From NCBI RefSeq assembly GCF_000380485.1, contig NZ_AQYG01000032.1:1-49702 (forward strand): 49,702 nucleotides of DNA, read 5' to 3'. Origin of the DNA: Jongsikchunia kroppenstedtii DSM 45133 (GTDB lineage: Bacteria; Actinomycetota; Actinomycetes; Mycobacteriales; Mycobacteriaceae). The number at the start of each line of letters is the position of its first letter. Within the stretch, counting starts at the first letter, position 1. The translations under genes were made by a program, and so were the position numbers. This document shows positions 1-8,340 of this stretch, one piece after another. The notes below the pieces were generated by a model. That model saw only the letters and a program-made list of their open reading frames with translations. It was not told the origin of the DNA and ran no database searches.

Positions 1-284
1 ATCTTCCCGGCCGCGTCAGCATCGGCCAGTACCTCGGCAAGAACGATGTCCCAGGTGCCGTCCTCGGCGTAACGGCGGTGCCGTTTCCACACCGTCTGCC
101 ATGGCCCGAACACCTCCGACGGCAGGTCACGCCACGGAATCCCGGTCCGGTATCGATAGATGATCGCTTCGACAACCTGCCGGTTGTTGCAGAACGGACG
201 CCCTTGCCGCCCAACGTTTGACGGCAACAACGGCTCGATCCGCTCCCACTGCGCATCACTGAGCGACTCACACCTAGAACTCAT
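1..284 (-). CDS. IS5-family transposase, N-terminal part (runs off window)
   Basis: Reading from the ATG at 284-282, the protein starts MSSRCESLSDAQWERIEPLL and continues through a region with the residues YRYRTGIPWRDLP and FGPWQTVWKRHRRY. These are the characteristic N-terminal motifs of the IS5 (IS427-like) transposase group, in which a DUF4096-type DNA-binding part precedes the DDE catalytic domain. About 94 residues are visible; the catalytic residues would lie beyond the window edge, so it cannot be judged whether the gene is intact. Many members of this group are expressed as two overlapping frames joined by programmed frameshifting. The role would be cut-and-paste transposition of the surrounding element. 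Confidence 0.8.
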   Translation of the reverse strand, partial: MSSRCESLSDAQWERIEPLLPSNVGRQGRPFCNNRQVVEAIIYRYRTGIPWRDLPSEVFGPWQTVWKRHRRYAEDGTWDIVLAEVLADADAAGK

Positions 285-331
285 CCACCGATCATCAGCG
301 ACCGATCACCCAATCATTAGGAGACACGCCC
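1..331 (-). mobile_element. IS5-family insertion sequence, 5' end only
   Basis: The window opens inside an insertion sequence whose transposase reads on the minus strand. Its outer end appears to be the sequence at about 321-331; read outward-in on the minus strand it starts GGGCGTGTCTC, which fits the terminal inverted repeats of many actinobacterial IS5 elements (family knowledge). The other end lies outside the window, so the full inverted repeat pair and target duplication cannot be checked. The element touches the TAG stop (331-333) of the neighbouring oxidoreductase, so CTAG may be its target. Confidence 0.7.
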
Positions 332-1536
332 TAGCTGCGGCGGGCCGGAGCGTTCTGCCGCTGCCCGGTATCGGCGATTGTCCTCTCGGACAGGTGGCGG
401 CGTCGAGAAAACATCGGGCCGGGATGTTTGAACAACGTCTTCGCGCCGTTCAGGGTGGCGTTCTTGTAGGTGATGGCCTTGTGCCCGGTCAGGATTCGAT
501 TCTTCGGCGACTCGTCGGCATTGAGGAACTGCACCAGGCCGTGCTTGCGACCCAGGCTGATGCACTCGTGGAAGTACCGGAAACGGAACGGGTTCGGGTC
601 GCGTCCGGTCAACCGTGCGGCGATGATATCGGCGACCTGGGGGCCGGTGAATCCGCCACTGCGGCAACCCATTGCGAGCTCGTCACCCCAGCTGCCGGCG
701 GCCGCCGCGGCATCGCCGATGACGTAGACGTCGGGATGAGATATCGACCGCAGGGTGGTGTCGACCAGCGCCCGGTCGTGCGAATTGACCGCCAGGCCCG
801 CCTCGCGGGCCAGCGTCGGCACCCGGAACCCGCCGGCCCAGAAGCACATGTCGAAGTCGATAGCCGCGTCGTTGGCCAAGACCAGTTGATTCGCGGTGAT
901 CTCGCGAATTCGGACGCCGGCGATCACGTCGACCTCGAGCCGACTCAGTGTCCGGTCGAGGTAGTTGCGGGCCTTCGGGGACAGCCAGTGACCCGGCTGC
1001 GAATGACTGACCAGCAGCGTCTCGATATTGCTGTAGTGCTCGGCGATCTCGCTGGCGATCTCGATGCCGGTGAGACCGCCGCCGCAGACGACGACCCGCC
1101 CACCGGACTCCTGCAGCGCCGCCAGGTCGGTGACGGCGGTCTCGGCCGCGGCGAAGCCGGTCAGGTTGCGGGCGTGTTCGCCGATCCCGGGGACGGTGGT
1201 CGTGTCGATGTTGCTGCCCAGCGCGTAGACGAGTGTGTCGTAGCGTCGGCTTGTGACGCCGTCTTCGGCGACGATGGTGAGCTCGCGCCGATCGAGATCG
1301 ATACCGGTTACCGATCCGATGACCACGTCGATCGCGCTCCCGCGGAGGAAGCGGGTGAGTGGCACCCGCACGATCTCCTGCCCGGTGGCCATCTGGTGCA
1401 GCCGCGGGCGTTCGACGAAATCGGGGAACGCGGTCACCAAGGTGACGCGTACCTCATCCTTACGGACTTGTCGGGCAAGGCGTTTCGCGGCCGGAAGGCC
1501 CGCATAGCCGGCGCCGACGACGACTACTTCATGCAT
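331..1536 (-). CDS. FAD-dependent NAD(P)H oxidoreductase (NDH-2-like)
   Basis: A flavoprotein of about 401 residues. The N-terminus shows the FAD-binding beta-alpha-beta motif VVVVGAGYAG followed by AAKRLAR; a second dinucleotide motif VVVCGGGLTGIEIASE lies near residue 155, and a late FAD motif VYVIGDAAA near 290. This is the pyridine-nucleotide disulfide oxidoreductase / type II NADH dehydrogenase fold. I chose the ATG at 1536 because AGGGAG sits eight bases upstream; an in-frame GTG at 1614 would add 26 unconserved-looking residues and has no usable spacer. It lies directly downstream of an ECF41 sigma factor, and oxidoreductases are a known partner class of ECF41 genes, so it is the likely target or partner. 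The stop codon is the last host codon before an IS5 element, so the extreme C-terminus may have been altered. Substrate unknown. Confidence 0.85.
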   Translation of the reverse strand: MHEVVVVGAGYAGLPAAKRLARQVRKDEVRVTLVTAFPDFVERPRLHQMATGQEIVRVPLTRFLRGSAIDVVIGSVTGIDLDRRELTIVAEDGVTSRRYDTLVYALGSNIDTTTVPGIGEHARNLTGFAAAETAVTDLAALQESGGRVVVCGGGLTGIEIASEIAEHYSNIETLLVSHSQPGHWLSPKARNYLDRTLSRLEVDVIAGVRIREITANQLVLANDAAIDFDMCFWAGGFRVPTLAREAGLAVNSHDRALVDTTLRSISHPDVYVIGDAAAAAGSWGDELAMGCRSGGFTGPQVADIIAARLTGRDPNPFRFRYFHECISLGRKHGLVQFLNADESPKNRILTGHKAITYKNATLNGAKTLFKHPGPMFSRRRHLSERTIADTGQRQNAPARRS

Positions 1537-1617
1537 CTCACTCGCTCCCTCTGCGTGTTGTGTACCGCTTTCGGTCTCACCCATAAGACGACGCAGCATC
1601 GGGGTCTGTGACACCCC

Positions 1618-2565
1618 TCAGCGCGGGCGGCGCCCACCGCGCAGCGGATGCGTTTCGGGTATCAGCGGAGCCAGATGCCGGAGCTTGTCGGGATTGAGAA
1701 TCGAATAGACAGTGGCGATCCGACCGTCGACGATGTCGACCGTCAGCACGTTCAGCAGCTTGCCCTCGGTGTCGCGGACGAGCGCGCCGGGCTGCCGATT
1801 GATCAGGGTGGGTTCGATCCGCAGGTCGAACCGGGTCAGCACGGTCGAGACCGCGGACAGCATGCGGCGGACCGCGACGATGCCGACGAACGGCCGCCGG
1901 AACGACGGACCGCGGTCGCCGCCATCGCCGTACGCGATGACGTCGTCGGCCAGCAAGTCCACCAGCGACTCGACGTCGCCGAGCTCGATGGCTCGAAAAA
2001 AGCTGTCGGCCAACCGATTCCGTTCCTCTTCGGAGGGCTCGAAGCGTGGCCGTCGTGCACTGACCGCCTTGCGTGCGCGGGTGGCGATCTGCCGCGAGTT
2101 GTCCTCGGTCTTGTCGACGACCCGCGAGACCTCTCGGTAGGAGAAGTCGAAGACGTCGTGGAGCAGGAACACCGCGCGTTCGACCGGCGAGAGGCTTTCC
2201 AGCACCACCAGGAACGCCACCGAGAGGCTTTCGGACAACTCGGCATGCGCGGCGGCATCGGGCGGCGCCGCGTCGCCGGGGATCGGCTCGGGGAGCCAGA
2301 AGCCGACATACTGCTCGCGTCGCACGCGTGCCGAGCGCAGATGGTCGATGCTGAGCCGGGTGACCATCGTCGAGAGGTAGGCCTTCATCGACTCGACGGC
2401 CGCGGTGTCGACGGACGTCTGTACCCGCAGGAACGCCTCGGACACGATGTCTTCGGCGTCGGCAACGCTGCCGGTCATCCGGTAGGCGATCGAGAACAGC
2501 AGTGGCCGCAGTCGTTGGAAATCTGCGTCGTCATCGTGGCTGTCGTCGCGCTCGGGTGTCGGCAT
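1618..2565 (-). CDS. ECF41-type RNA polymerase sigma factor (SigJ-like)
   Basis: An extracytoplasmic-function sigma factor of about 315 residues. Region 2 is seen as FSIAYRMTGSVADAEDIVSE (about residues 25-45) with the downstream LSTMVTRLSIDHLRSAR helix, and region 4 as LLHDVFDFSYREVSRVV. Two ECF41 hallmarks are visible: the linker motif WLPEPIPGD and a SnoaL-like C-terminal extension ending in NPDKLRHL, which in this family substitutes for an anti-sigma factor by modulating activity from within the same chain. The expected DGGGK motif appears as a variant, DGGDRG. Start at 2565 is preceded by GGAGG; an upstream in-frame start at 2634 has less support. The downstream oxidoreductase begins within about 80 bases and is probably co-transcribed. 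The inducing signal cannot be read from sequence. Confidence 0.9.
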   Translation of the reverse strand: MPTPERDDSHDDDADFQRLRPLLFSIAYRMTGSVADAEDIVSEAFLRVQTSVDTAAVESMKAYLSTMVTRLSIDHLRSARVRREQYVGFWLPEPIPGDAAPPDAAAHAELSESLSVAFLVVLESLSPVERAVFLLHDVFDFSYREVSRVVDKTEDNSRQIATRARKAVSARRPRFEPSEEERNRLADSFFRAIELGDVESLVDLLADDVIAYGDGGDRGPSFRRPFVGIVAVRRMLSAVSTVLTRFDLRIEPTLINRQPGALVRDTEGKLLNVLTVDIVDGRIATVYSILNPDKLRHLAPLIPETHPLRGGRRPR

Positions 2566-2669
2566 GGTCGCCTCCGTTCGTCCGCCGTACCAGTCAGACG
2601 ACACGGCGCGAGCGATTGTGACAACGCAGCGCAAAAGCGGTGGTCACGGCCGCGGCGCGAGGCGTGTCG

Positions 2670-3416
2670 TCAGCCGGCGGATTCGGAGACCGCGCGATGG
2701 GGGCTTGCGATGGTTCCCTGCCGGTAGCGATCCGCGATCACCTCGGTCAGCCGGGCGTGCGCGCCGAGCGGCCCCGCGACCGCATAGTCCGGGGTGTGGA
2801 CATCCAGATAGCGTTCCAGCCGATCGCTGAGGAGCCCGCTGGCGATCATGAACGGGCTGGCGATGAATCGGCGGGCCCCGGCATCGCGGAGCTCGTCGAC
2901 AGCCGCCTGCAGTTGCTCGTCGCGACGGCCGACATCGGTGCAGAACACGGTGCGCACGTGGTGGCCGTCGAGCAGGCCACCGAGCTGCCGCGCATGCTGG
3001 TAGGCGACCGCATTGGTGGCAAGGTCGGTCGAACCGACAGCCGCACAGAGGATTCCGTCGCCCGGTCGCAGCTCGGCCTGACGCAGCCGGTCGGCCGCGG
3101 CGAACGCCAGCCGCGGATCGGCACCCAGCGGCGCGGTCTGCGTGACATCGAGGCCCGGATTCCGTTGCCGCGCAGCCGAGATGATCCCCGGCAGATCGAC
3201 GCGCGCGTGGAACGCGTCCGACAGCAGCAGCGGCACCACGGTCACGGCGCCGGTCAGCGTCCCCAACGCGTCCGCGACGGTCGGCGTATTGAGATCCAGG
3301 TACGCCAGCCGCACGTCGGCATCGGGCAGTCGGTCGGCAACGCGATCGGCGATGCGCCCAGCGGTGTGGGCGAATCGGGGATCGCGGCTGCCATGCGCCG
3401 CCAACAGCAGGGTCAT
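2670..3416 (-). CDS. sirohydrochlorin chelatase (CbiX/SirB family)
   Basis: 248 residues beginning MTLLLAAHGSRDPRF, the CbiX family signature with the metal-binding HGSR histidine. The sequence shows two related halves, the second with PFMIASGLLSDRL, matching the long two-lobed chelatase type. It is expected to insert iron into sirohydrochlorin to make siroheme, the cofactor needed by the sulfite reductase encoded by the first gene of this operon. It lies 25 bases after cysN on the same strand and is the last gene of the sulfate assimilation cluster; M. tuberculosis has the equivalent arrangement with Rv2393. Cobalt chelation for B12 is an alternative in the family, but the context favours iron and siroheme. 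Confidence 0.85.
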   Translation of the reverse strand: MTLLLAAHGSRDPRFAHTAGRIADRVADRLPDADVRLAYLDLNTPTVADALGTLTGAVTVVPLLLSDAFHARVDLPGIISAARQRNPGLDVTQTAPLGADPRLAFAAADRLRQAELRPGDGILCAAVGSTDLATNAVAYQHARQLGGLLDGHHVRTVFCTDVGRRDEQLQAAVDELRDAGARRFIASPFMIASGLLSDRLERYLDVHTPDYAVAGPLGAHARLTEVIADRYRQGTIASPHRAVSESAG

Positions 3417-3441
3417 CGTCAGACTCGACTCAGGGGTGATG

Positions 3442-4773
3442 TCAGGACTGGGGCAGGTGCAGATGCTCCAGCGCGTCGCCGACCAGGCCGGCGCCGAGCG
3501 TGTTGCCGCTCTGCGGATCGATCAGCAGGAAGCTGCCGGTGTCGCGGTTGACCGAATAGTCATCGGCGGCAATGGCTTCCGCGGTGCGCACGCTGATCCG
3601 GCCGATCTGGTTCAGCTCGACCGCCTCCGGTCCGGCATGCACGGTGAGCGTCTGCTCGTCGAACAGCGCGTCGAGCGTCCCGATGATCGCCTGCGTGGTG
3701 CGGGTGCCGTGCTTGAGCAGCAGCCGCGCGCCGGGGCGCAGCGGGTTGTCGCCCAGCCAGCAGACCGTGGCGCTGAACTGGTTGATCGGTTCCGGCGCGT
3801 CGGGGACCGCGGCGATCAGATCGCCGCGGGAGGCATCGATGTCGTCGGCCAGGACCAGCGTCACGCTGCGGCCGGTATGCGCATGCGCGCGTTCGCCGTC
3901 GGCGGTGTCGATGCGGGCGATCGTGGTCTTGACGCCCGAGGGCAGCACGACGACCTCGTCGCCGACCGAGACCTCGCCGGCCGCGATCTGGCCCGCATAG
4001 CCGCGGTAGTCGGGATGCTCGGCGGTGCGCGGGCGGATCACATATTGCACCGGGAACCGCAGGCCGATCGGCCGCAAATCATGCGTGTTGTCGACGGTTT
4101 CCAGGTGCTCGATGAGCGACGGGCCGTCATAGTACGGCGTGTTCTCGGAGCGGCTGGCGATGTTGTCGCCGTGCAGCGCCGACACCGGGATCGAGACGAC
4201 CCGGTCCGGGGCCCAGCCCAGCGAGGTGGTGAGTTCGCTGAAATCGTCGCGAATCGTGGCGAAACGCTCGGCGGCGTCGTCGACCAGATCGATCTTGTTG
4301 ACCGCCAGCACCAGCTGCGGCACGCCGAGCAGCGACATCACGGCGGCGTGGCGGCGGGTCTGCTCGACGACGCCGTTACGGGCGTCGACCAACAGGATGA
4401 CCAGCTGCGCGGTGGACGCGCCCGAGACGGTGTTACGGGTGTACTGCACATGGCCCGGTGTATCGGCGAGCACGAAAGACCTTGCGGGCGTGGCGAAGTA
4501 GCGGTACGCCACGTCGATGGTGATGCCCTGCTCGCGCTCGGCGCGCAGGCCGTCGACCAGCAGTGACAGGTCGGGAGTGTCCAGTCCCTTGTCGACCGAG
4601 GCGCGGGTGACCGCGTCGATCTGGTCGGCCAGAACGGATTTCGTGTCGTACAGCAGGCGACCCACCAGGGTCGACTTGCCGTCGTCGACGCTGCCGGCCG
4701 TGGCCAGGCGCAGCAAATCGACCTCGTGCGGTGCGACGGTGCCGCCGGCCGAGGCTGCGGTTGAGGCTGTCAT
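3442..4773 (-). CDS. cysN: sulfate adenylyltransferase subunit 1 (GTPase)
   Basis: 443 residues. GTPase motifs are clear: P-loop GSVDDGKSTLVGRLL (about residue 28), switch II DTPGHVQYTRN, and NKID. EF-Tu-like beta-barrel domains follow. With CysD it forms ATP sulfurylase, coupling GTP hydrolysis to synthesis of adenosine phosphosulfate (APS). The chain ends after the barrel domains and carries no C-terminal APS kinase (CysC), unlike the CysNC fusion in M. tuberculosis. That fits the neighbouring reductase, which looks like an APS reductase and needs no PAPS. The start ATG overlaps the cysD stop (ATGA), so the two are translationally coupled. An upstream in-frame extension reading as low-complexity Arg-rich sequence is not coding. 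Confidence 0.95.
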   Translation of the reverse strand: MTASTAASAGGTVAPHEVDLLRLATAGSVDDGKSTLVGRLLYDTKSVLADQIDAVTRASVDKGLDTPDLSLLVDGLRAEREQGITIDVAYRYFATPARSFVLADTPGHVQYTRNTVSGASTAQLVILLVDARNGVVEQTRRHAAVMSLLGVPQLVLAVNKIDLVDDAAERFATIRDDFSELTTSLGWAPDRVVSIPVSALHGDNIASRSENTPYYDGPSLIEHLETVDNTHDLRPIGLRFPVQYVIRPRTAEHPDYRGYAGQIAAGEVSVGDEVVVLPSGVKTTIARIDTADGERAHAHTGRSVTLVLADDIDASRGDLIAAVPDAPEPINQFSATVCWLGDNPLRPGARLLLKHGTRTTQAIIGTLDALFDEQTLTVHAGPEAVELNQIGRISVRTAEAIAADDYSVNRDTGSFLLIDPQSGNTLGAGLVGDALEHLHLPQS

Positions 4774-5711
4774 CAGAAGTATCCCTGTCGTTTGCGGTCT
4801 TCCATCGCGGCCTCGGACACGCGGTCGTCGCCGCGGGTCGCGCCGCGCTCGGTCAGCCGCGATGCGGCGACCTCGGCCAGAACGGCATCGTTGTCGGCGG
4901 CATCGGACAGCACCGCGCCGGTGGTCGAGCCGTCGCCGACGGTGCGGTAGCGCACCGAAAGCCGCTGCAGCTCTTCGCCTTCGGCGGGTCCGCCCCAGGC
5001 GCCGGGGGTCATCCACATGCCGTCGCGCTGGTAGACATCGCGCTCGTGGGCGTAATAGATCGACGGCAGCAGCACCTGCTCGCGGGCGATGTACCGCCAC
5101 ACGTCCAGCTCGGTCCAGTTGCTCAGCGGGAAGACACGCACGTGCTCACCGGGCAGGTGCTTGCCGTTGTACAGGTTCCACAGCTCCGGGCGCTGTCGCT
5201 TGGGATCCCACTGCCCGAAGGCATCCCGGAGCGAGAAGATCCGCTCCTTGGCGCGCGAGCGCTCCTCGTCGCGGCGGCCGCCGCCGAACACCGCGTCGAA
5301 GCGATTGCTCGAGATCGCATCCAGCAGCGGTACGGTCTGCAGCGGGTTGCGGATGCCGTCCGGGCGCTCCTGAAGCCGACCGTCGGCCAGGTACTCCTCG
5401 ACGCTCGCGACATGCAGCCGCAAGCCGTGCCGCTCGACGACGTCGTCGCGGAAAGCCAGCACCTCGGGCAGGTTGTGCCCGGTGTCGACATGCAGCAGCG
5501 AGAACGGCAGCGGCGCCGGCCAGAACGCCTTGAGCGCCAAGTGCAGCAGCACGGTGGAGTCCTTGCCGCCGGAGAACAGGATCACCGGCCGCTCGAACTC
5601 GCCGGCCACCTCGCGGAAGATGTGGATGGCCTCGGACTCGAGAGCGTCCAGCGTGGTGAACGAGTCGTTCTCGTCGACGATCGGCGCCGGGGAATCGGAT
5701 GTGATGGTCAT
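4773..5711 (-). CDS. cysD: sulfate adenylyltransferase subunit 2
   Basis: 312 residues. The PP-loop motif ILFSGGKDSTVLLHLA (about residue 45) binds ATP in the adenylylation of sulfate, and the family motif FPLSNWTELDVWRYI follows near residue 190. It forms the catalytic half of ATP sulfurylase together with CysN. The start is the ATG at 5711, which overlaps the cysH stop as ATGA, and the stop overlaps the cysN start as ATGA, so cysH, cysD and cysN form one tightly coupled translational unit. Length and motif order are normal for the family. Confidence 0.95.
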   Translation of the reverse strand: MTITSDSPAPIVDENDSFTTLDALESEAIHIFREVAGEFERPVILFSGGKDSTVLLHLALKAFWPAPLPFSLLHVDTGHNLPEVLAFRDDVVERHGLRLHVASVEEYLADGRLQERPDGIRNPLQTVPLLDAISSNRFDAVFGGGRRDEERSRAKERIFSLRDAFGQWDPKRQRPELWNLYNGKHLPGEHVRVFPLSNWTELDVWRYIAREQVLLPSIYYAHERDVYQRDGMWMTPGAWGGPAEGEELQRLSVRYRTVGDGSTTGAVLSDAADNDAVLAEVAASRLTERGATRGDDRVSEAAMEDRKRQGYF

Positions 5712-6436
5712 GCGTGCAACCCGCATTCTGTCTTGGCGCTACCGGCCCAACGGCCGCTGCGCGGATCGGCTCCCTCTGCCGGCTTCTGCGTGCAGGGCGC
5801 GCAGCCGATGGACGGATAGCCTTCGTCCACAAGGGGATTGACCAGGACGCCGTTGGCGTCGATGTAGTCCTGCATCTGCTCGTCGCTCCACGCGGCGATC
5901 GGATTGATCTTCACCAGTCCGAAGCCCTCGTCGAACGAGATCAGCGGCGCGTTGGCGCGGGTCGGGGCCTCGACGCGGCGGATGCCGGTGACCCATGCCC
6001 GGTAGCCCGACAGCGAATTCTGCAGCGGGACGACCTTGCGCAGGCGGCAGCATTCGGCGGCGTCGCGCGCGAACAGGTTGCGGCCCAACAGCTGATCCTG
6101 TTGCGCCACGGTGTGCTCGGGGGTCACGTTGACCATCTCGACGTCGTAGACCTGCTCCACGGCGTCCCGGGTGCCGATGGTCTCGGCGAAGTGGTAGCCG
6201 GTGTCCAGGAACAGCACCTTGAGCTTCTCGTCGTCCAGCAGCTCCGGATCGATCGCCTTCTTGGCGACATCGATCAGCACGGCGTCCTGCATGTTGGACG
6301 CGACGATGAAGTCATTGCCGAAAGTCCGTGCGGTCCACTGCAACAGCTCGTCGGCGGTGGCATTCGGGCCGAGTTCGGCGGCGCCGGCCTCGGCGATCTC
6401 GCGCAAGTCGGCTTCGATTCGAGTAGCGGTACTCAT
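5708..6436 (-). CDS. cysH: adenylyl-sulfate (APS) reductase
   Basis: 242 residues. The protein reduces activated sulfate to sulfite with electrons from thioredoxin. The PP-loop relative is followed by two cysteine pairs, AECCRLRKV (about residue 118) and IGCAPCT (about residue 210), that ligate a [4Fe-4S] cluster. This marks it as an APS reductase rather than a PAPS reductase. The redox-active cysteine is in the C-terminal ECGLHA tail. It sits 11 bases downstream of sirA and overlaps cysD by four bases. The absence of CysC in the operon supports direct use of APS. Confidence 0.93.
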   Translation of the reverse strand: MSTATRIEADLREIAEAGAAELGPNATADELLQWTARTFGNDFIVASNMQDAVLIDVAKKAIDPELLDDEKLKVLFLDTGYHFAETIGTRDAVEQVYDVEMVNVTPEHTVAQQDQLLGRNLFARDAAECCRLRKVVPLQNSLSGYRAWVTGIRRVEAPTRANAPLISFDEGFGLVKINPIAAWSDEQMQDYIDANGVLVNPLVDEGYPSIGCAPCTQKPAEGADPRSGRWAGSAKTECGLHA

Positions 6437-6447
6437 GTCATCGGCTC

Positions 6448-8151
6448 CTATCGCAGATCTTCTTCGTCGGCGCGGACGGCCCACTGTGCAAACCGTTCGC
6501 CCTCGTGGCGGTTCTTGACGAAATTGCGGACCACTCGATCGATGTAGTCGCCCAGGTCTTCGGTCAGCACCTTGTGCTGGCGCAGCTTGCGGCCGAAGCC
6601 GGAGTCGAGGCCGAGGCTGCCGCCCAAATGGACCTGAAAGCCTTCGGCGTGTTCGCCGTTGTCGAGCTCGATCAGCTGGCCCTTGAAACCGATATCGGCA
6701 ATCTGCGACCGCGCGCACGAGTTCGGGCAACCGTTGATGTTCACCGTGATCGGCACGTCCAACTGCGCATTGATGTCGGCGAGCCGCTGCTCCAGCTCCG
6801 GCACCAGCGCCTGACTGCGCTTGCGGGTCTCGGTGAATGACAGCTTGCAGAACTCGATGCCCGAGCAGGCCATCAGGTTGCGGCGCCACGGCGACGGTCG
6901 CGCCGAAAGGCCAAGCGGTGCAATCGCATCGATCAGCTCTTCGACCTTGTCGTCCGCGACGTCGAGCACCACGATCTTCTGATACGGAGTGAAGTGGATG
7001 CGGTCGGATCCGACTTTTTCGGCCGCATCGGCCACGGCCGACAGGATGGTGCCGGACACGCGACCCGCGATCGCCGCGAAACCGACTGCGTTGGAGCCGT
7101 TCTTGAGCTTCTGCACGCCGACGTGGTCGCGTGGTGCGGTCAGCGGCTGCGGCGCCGGGCCGTCAATCAGCTTGCGCCCCAGGTACTCGTCCTCGAGGAC
7201 CTGGCGAAACTTCTCCATGCCCCAGTCCTTGAGCAAGTACTTCAGCCGGGCCTTGCTGCGCAGCCTGCGATAACCGTAGTCGCGGAAGAGTGAGACGACG
7301 GCCTCCCAGACGTCGGCGACCTCGTCCAGCGGCACCCAGGCGCCGACGCGCTGCGCCAGCATCGGATTGGTCGACAGACCGCCGCCGACCCAGAGGTCAA
7401 GGCCGGGACCGTGTTCGGGGTGCACGACGCCGATGAACGCGATGTCGTTGATCTCGTGCGCTACATCCTGGAGGCCCGAGATCGCGGTCTTGAACTTGCG
7501 CGGAAGGTTCGACAGATTCGGATCGCCGATGTAGCGCGCAACGATCTCGTCGATCGCCGGGGTGGGGTCCAACACCTCGTCGACCGCATCGCCAGCCAGC
7601 GGCGAACCCAGCACGACACGCGGGCAATCGCCGCAGGCCTGGGTGGTCTTCAGTCCGACGCTCTCGAGTCGGCTCCAGATCTCCGGAACGTTCTCGATCT
7701 CGATCCAGTGGTACTGCACGTTTTCGCGATCCGACAGGTCCGCGGTGTCCCGGGCGAATTCGGTGGAGATCTGCCCGATGGTGCGCAACTGCGCGACGTT
7801 CAGCGCGCCGGCGTCGCAGCGCACCCGCATCATGAACTTGTCGGCCTCGAGGAGGTCGACGTGGTCGTCGCCGGTCCAGGTGCCGTCGTAACCTTCGGCG
7901 CGCTGGGTGTAGAGACCCCACCAGCGCAGACGTCCGCGCAGGTCCTGCTTGTCGATGGCTTCGAAGCCCTGGTTGGCGTAAATGTCTTCGACGCGGCCAC
8001 GCACGTTGAGTGGATGGTCGTCCTTCTTGACCTGCTCATTGGGGTTCAGCGGCTCGCGATAACCGAGCTTCCACTGTCCCTCGGCGCGACGCTTCTTCGG
8101 TCGTGCGCGGCGGGTGGGGGGTGCCGGAGTGGCGTCGTTCGTCGACGTCAT
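6448..8151 (-). CDS. sirA: ferredoxin-dependent sulfite reductase
   Basis: 567 residues, resembling the mycobacterial SirA/NirA protein along its whole length. It carries out six-electron reduction of sulfite to sulfide on coupled siroheme and [4Fe-4S] centres. The cluster ligands are visible as CSGIEFC and CPNSC in the C-terminal half. RWWGLYTQR and QACGDCPR surround the Tyr and Cys that are reported to be cross-linked near the siroheme in M. tuberculosis SirA (family knowledge; the bond cannot be seen here). The ATG at 8151 has AGGAG upstream. It is the first large gene of the operon and probably lies under control of the cysteine-containing leader ORF about 120 bases upstream. Confidence 0.95.
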   Translation of the reverse strand: MTSTNDATPAPPTRRARPKKRRAEGQWKLGYREPLNPNEQVKKDDHPLNVRGRVEDIYANQGFEAIDKQDLRGRLRWWGLYTQRAEGYDGTWTGDDHVDLLEADKFMMRVRCDAGALNVAQLRTIGQISTEFARDTADLSDRENVQYHWIEIENVPEIWSRLESVGLKTTQACGDCPRVVLGSPLAGDAVDEVLDPTPAIDEIVARYIGDPNLSNLPRKFKTAISGLQDVAHEINDIAFIGVVHPEHGPGLDLWVGGGLSTNPMLAQRVGAWVPLDEVADVWEAVVSLFRDYGYRRLRSKARLKYLLKDWGMEKFRQVLEDEYLGRKLIDGPAPQPLTAPRDHVGVQKLKNGSNAVGFAAIAGRVSGTILSAVADAAEKVGSDRIHFTPYQKIVVLDVADDKVEELIDAIAPLGLSARPSPWRRNLMACSGIEFCKLSFTETRKRSQALVPELEQRLADINAQLDVPITVNINGCPNSCARSQIADIGFKGQLIELDNGEHAEGFQVHLGGSLGLDSGFGRKLRQHKVLTEDLGDYIDRVVRNFVKNRHEGERFAQWAVRADEEDLR

Positions 8152-8274
8152 GGGCGTAATGCTCCTGGGCTGGATTCGTCCGAACGACGACGCTCATGCA
8201 CGCGCCATCCGAACAGAGGTCGGTCGGGCTGAGTCGTGCGCGGGGCGAAATGTAGAAGATCCGGTGTCCGCGCG

Positions 8275-8340
8275 TCAGCGCAGACAGCAAGCGCTGTTCA
8301 CGCGCTTGAGGTCGATATGCCGCCGTTCGGCGAGCCACAC
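8275..8340 (-). CDS. leader peptide with Cys-Cys tail upstream of sirA
   Basis: A short ORF upstream of sirA. From the GTG at 8340 it encodes 21 residues ending LAERRHIDLKRVNSACCLR; an in-frame ATG at 8361 would add seven. The RRHIDLxRV core followed by adjacent cysteines is a pattern I recognise from short leader ORFs ahead of sulfur genes in mycobacteria and relatives. There, cysteine shortage stalls ribosomes at the Cys codons and raises expression of the downstream operon (established for a mycobacterial case; inferred here). It ends 123 bases before the sirA start. Which start is used is not settled; a leaderless mRNA beginning at the GTG is plausible. Confidence 0.75.
   Translation of the reverse strand: MWLAERRHIDLKRVNSACCLR

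Noticed and set aside
160-1611. Long plus-strand ORF of 483 codons opposite the oxidoreductase
   Set aside because: It is antisense to a clear flavoprotein, crosses the IS boundary and has no domain; a high-GC shadow frame.
3142-4566. Plus-strand ORF of 474 codons opposite cysN
   Set aside because: Shadow of the cysN coding sequence; Arg/Gln/Val-rich with no recognisable motif.
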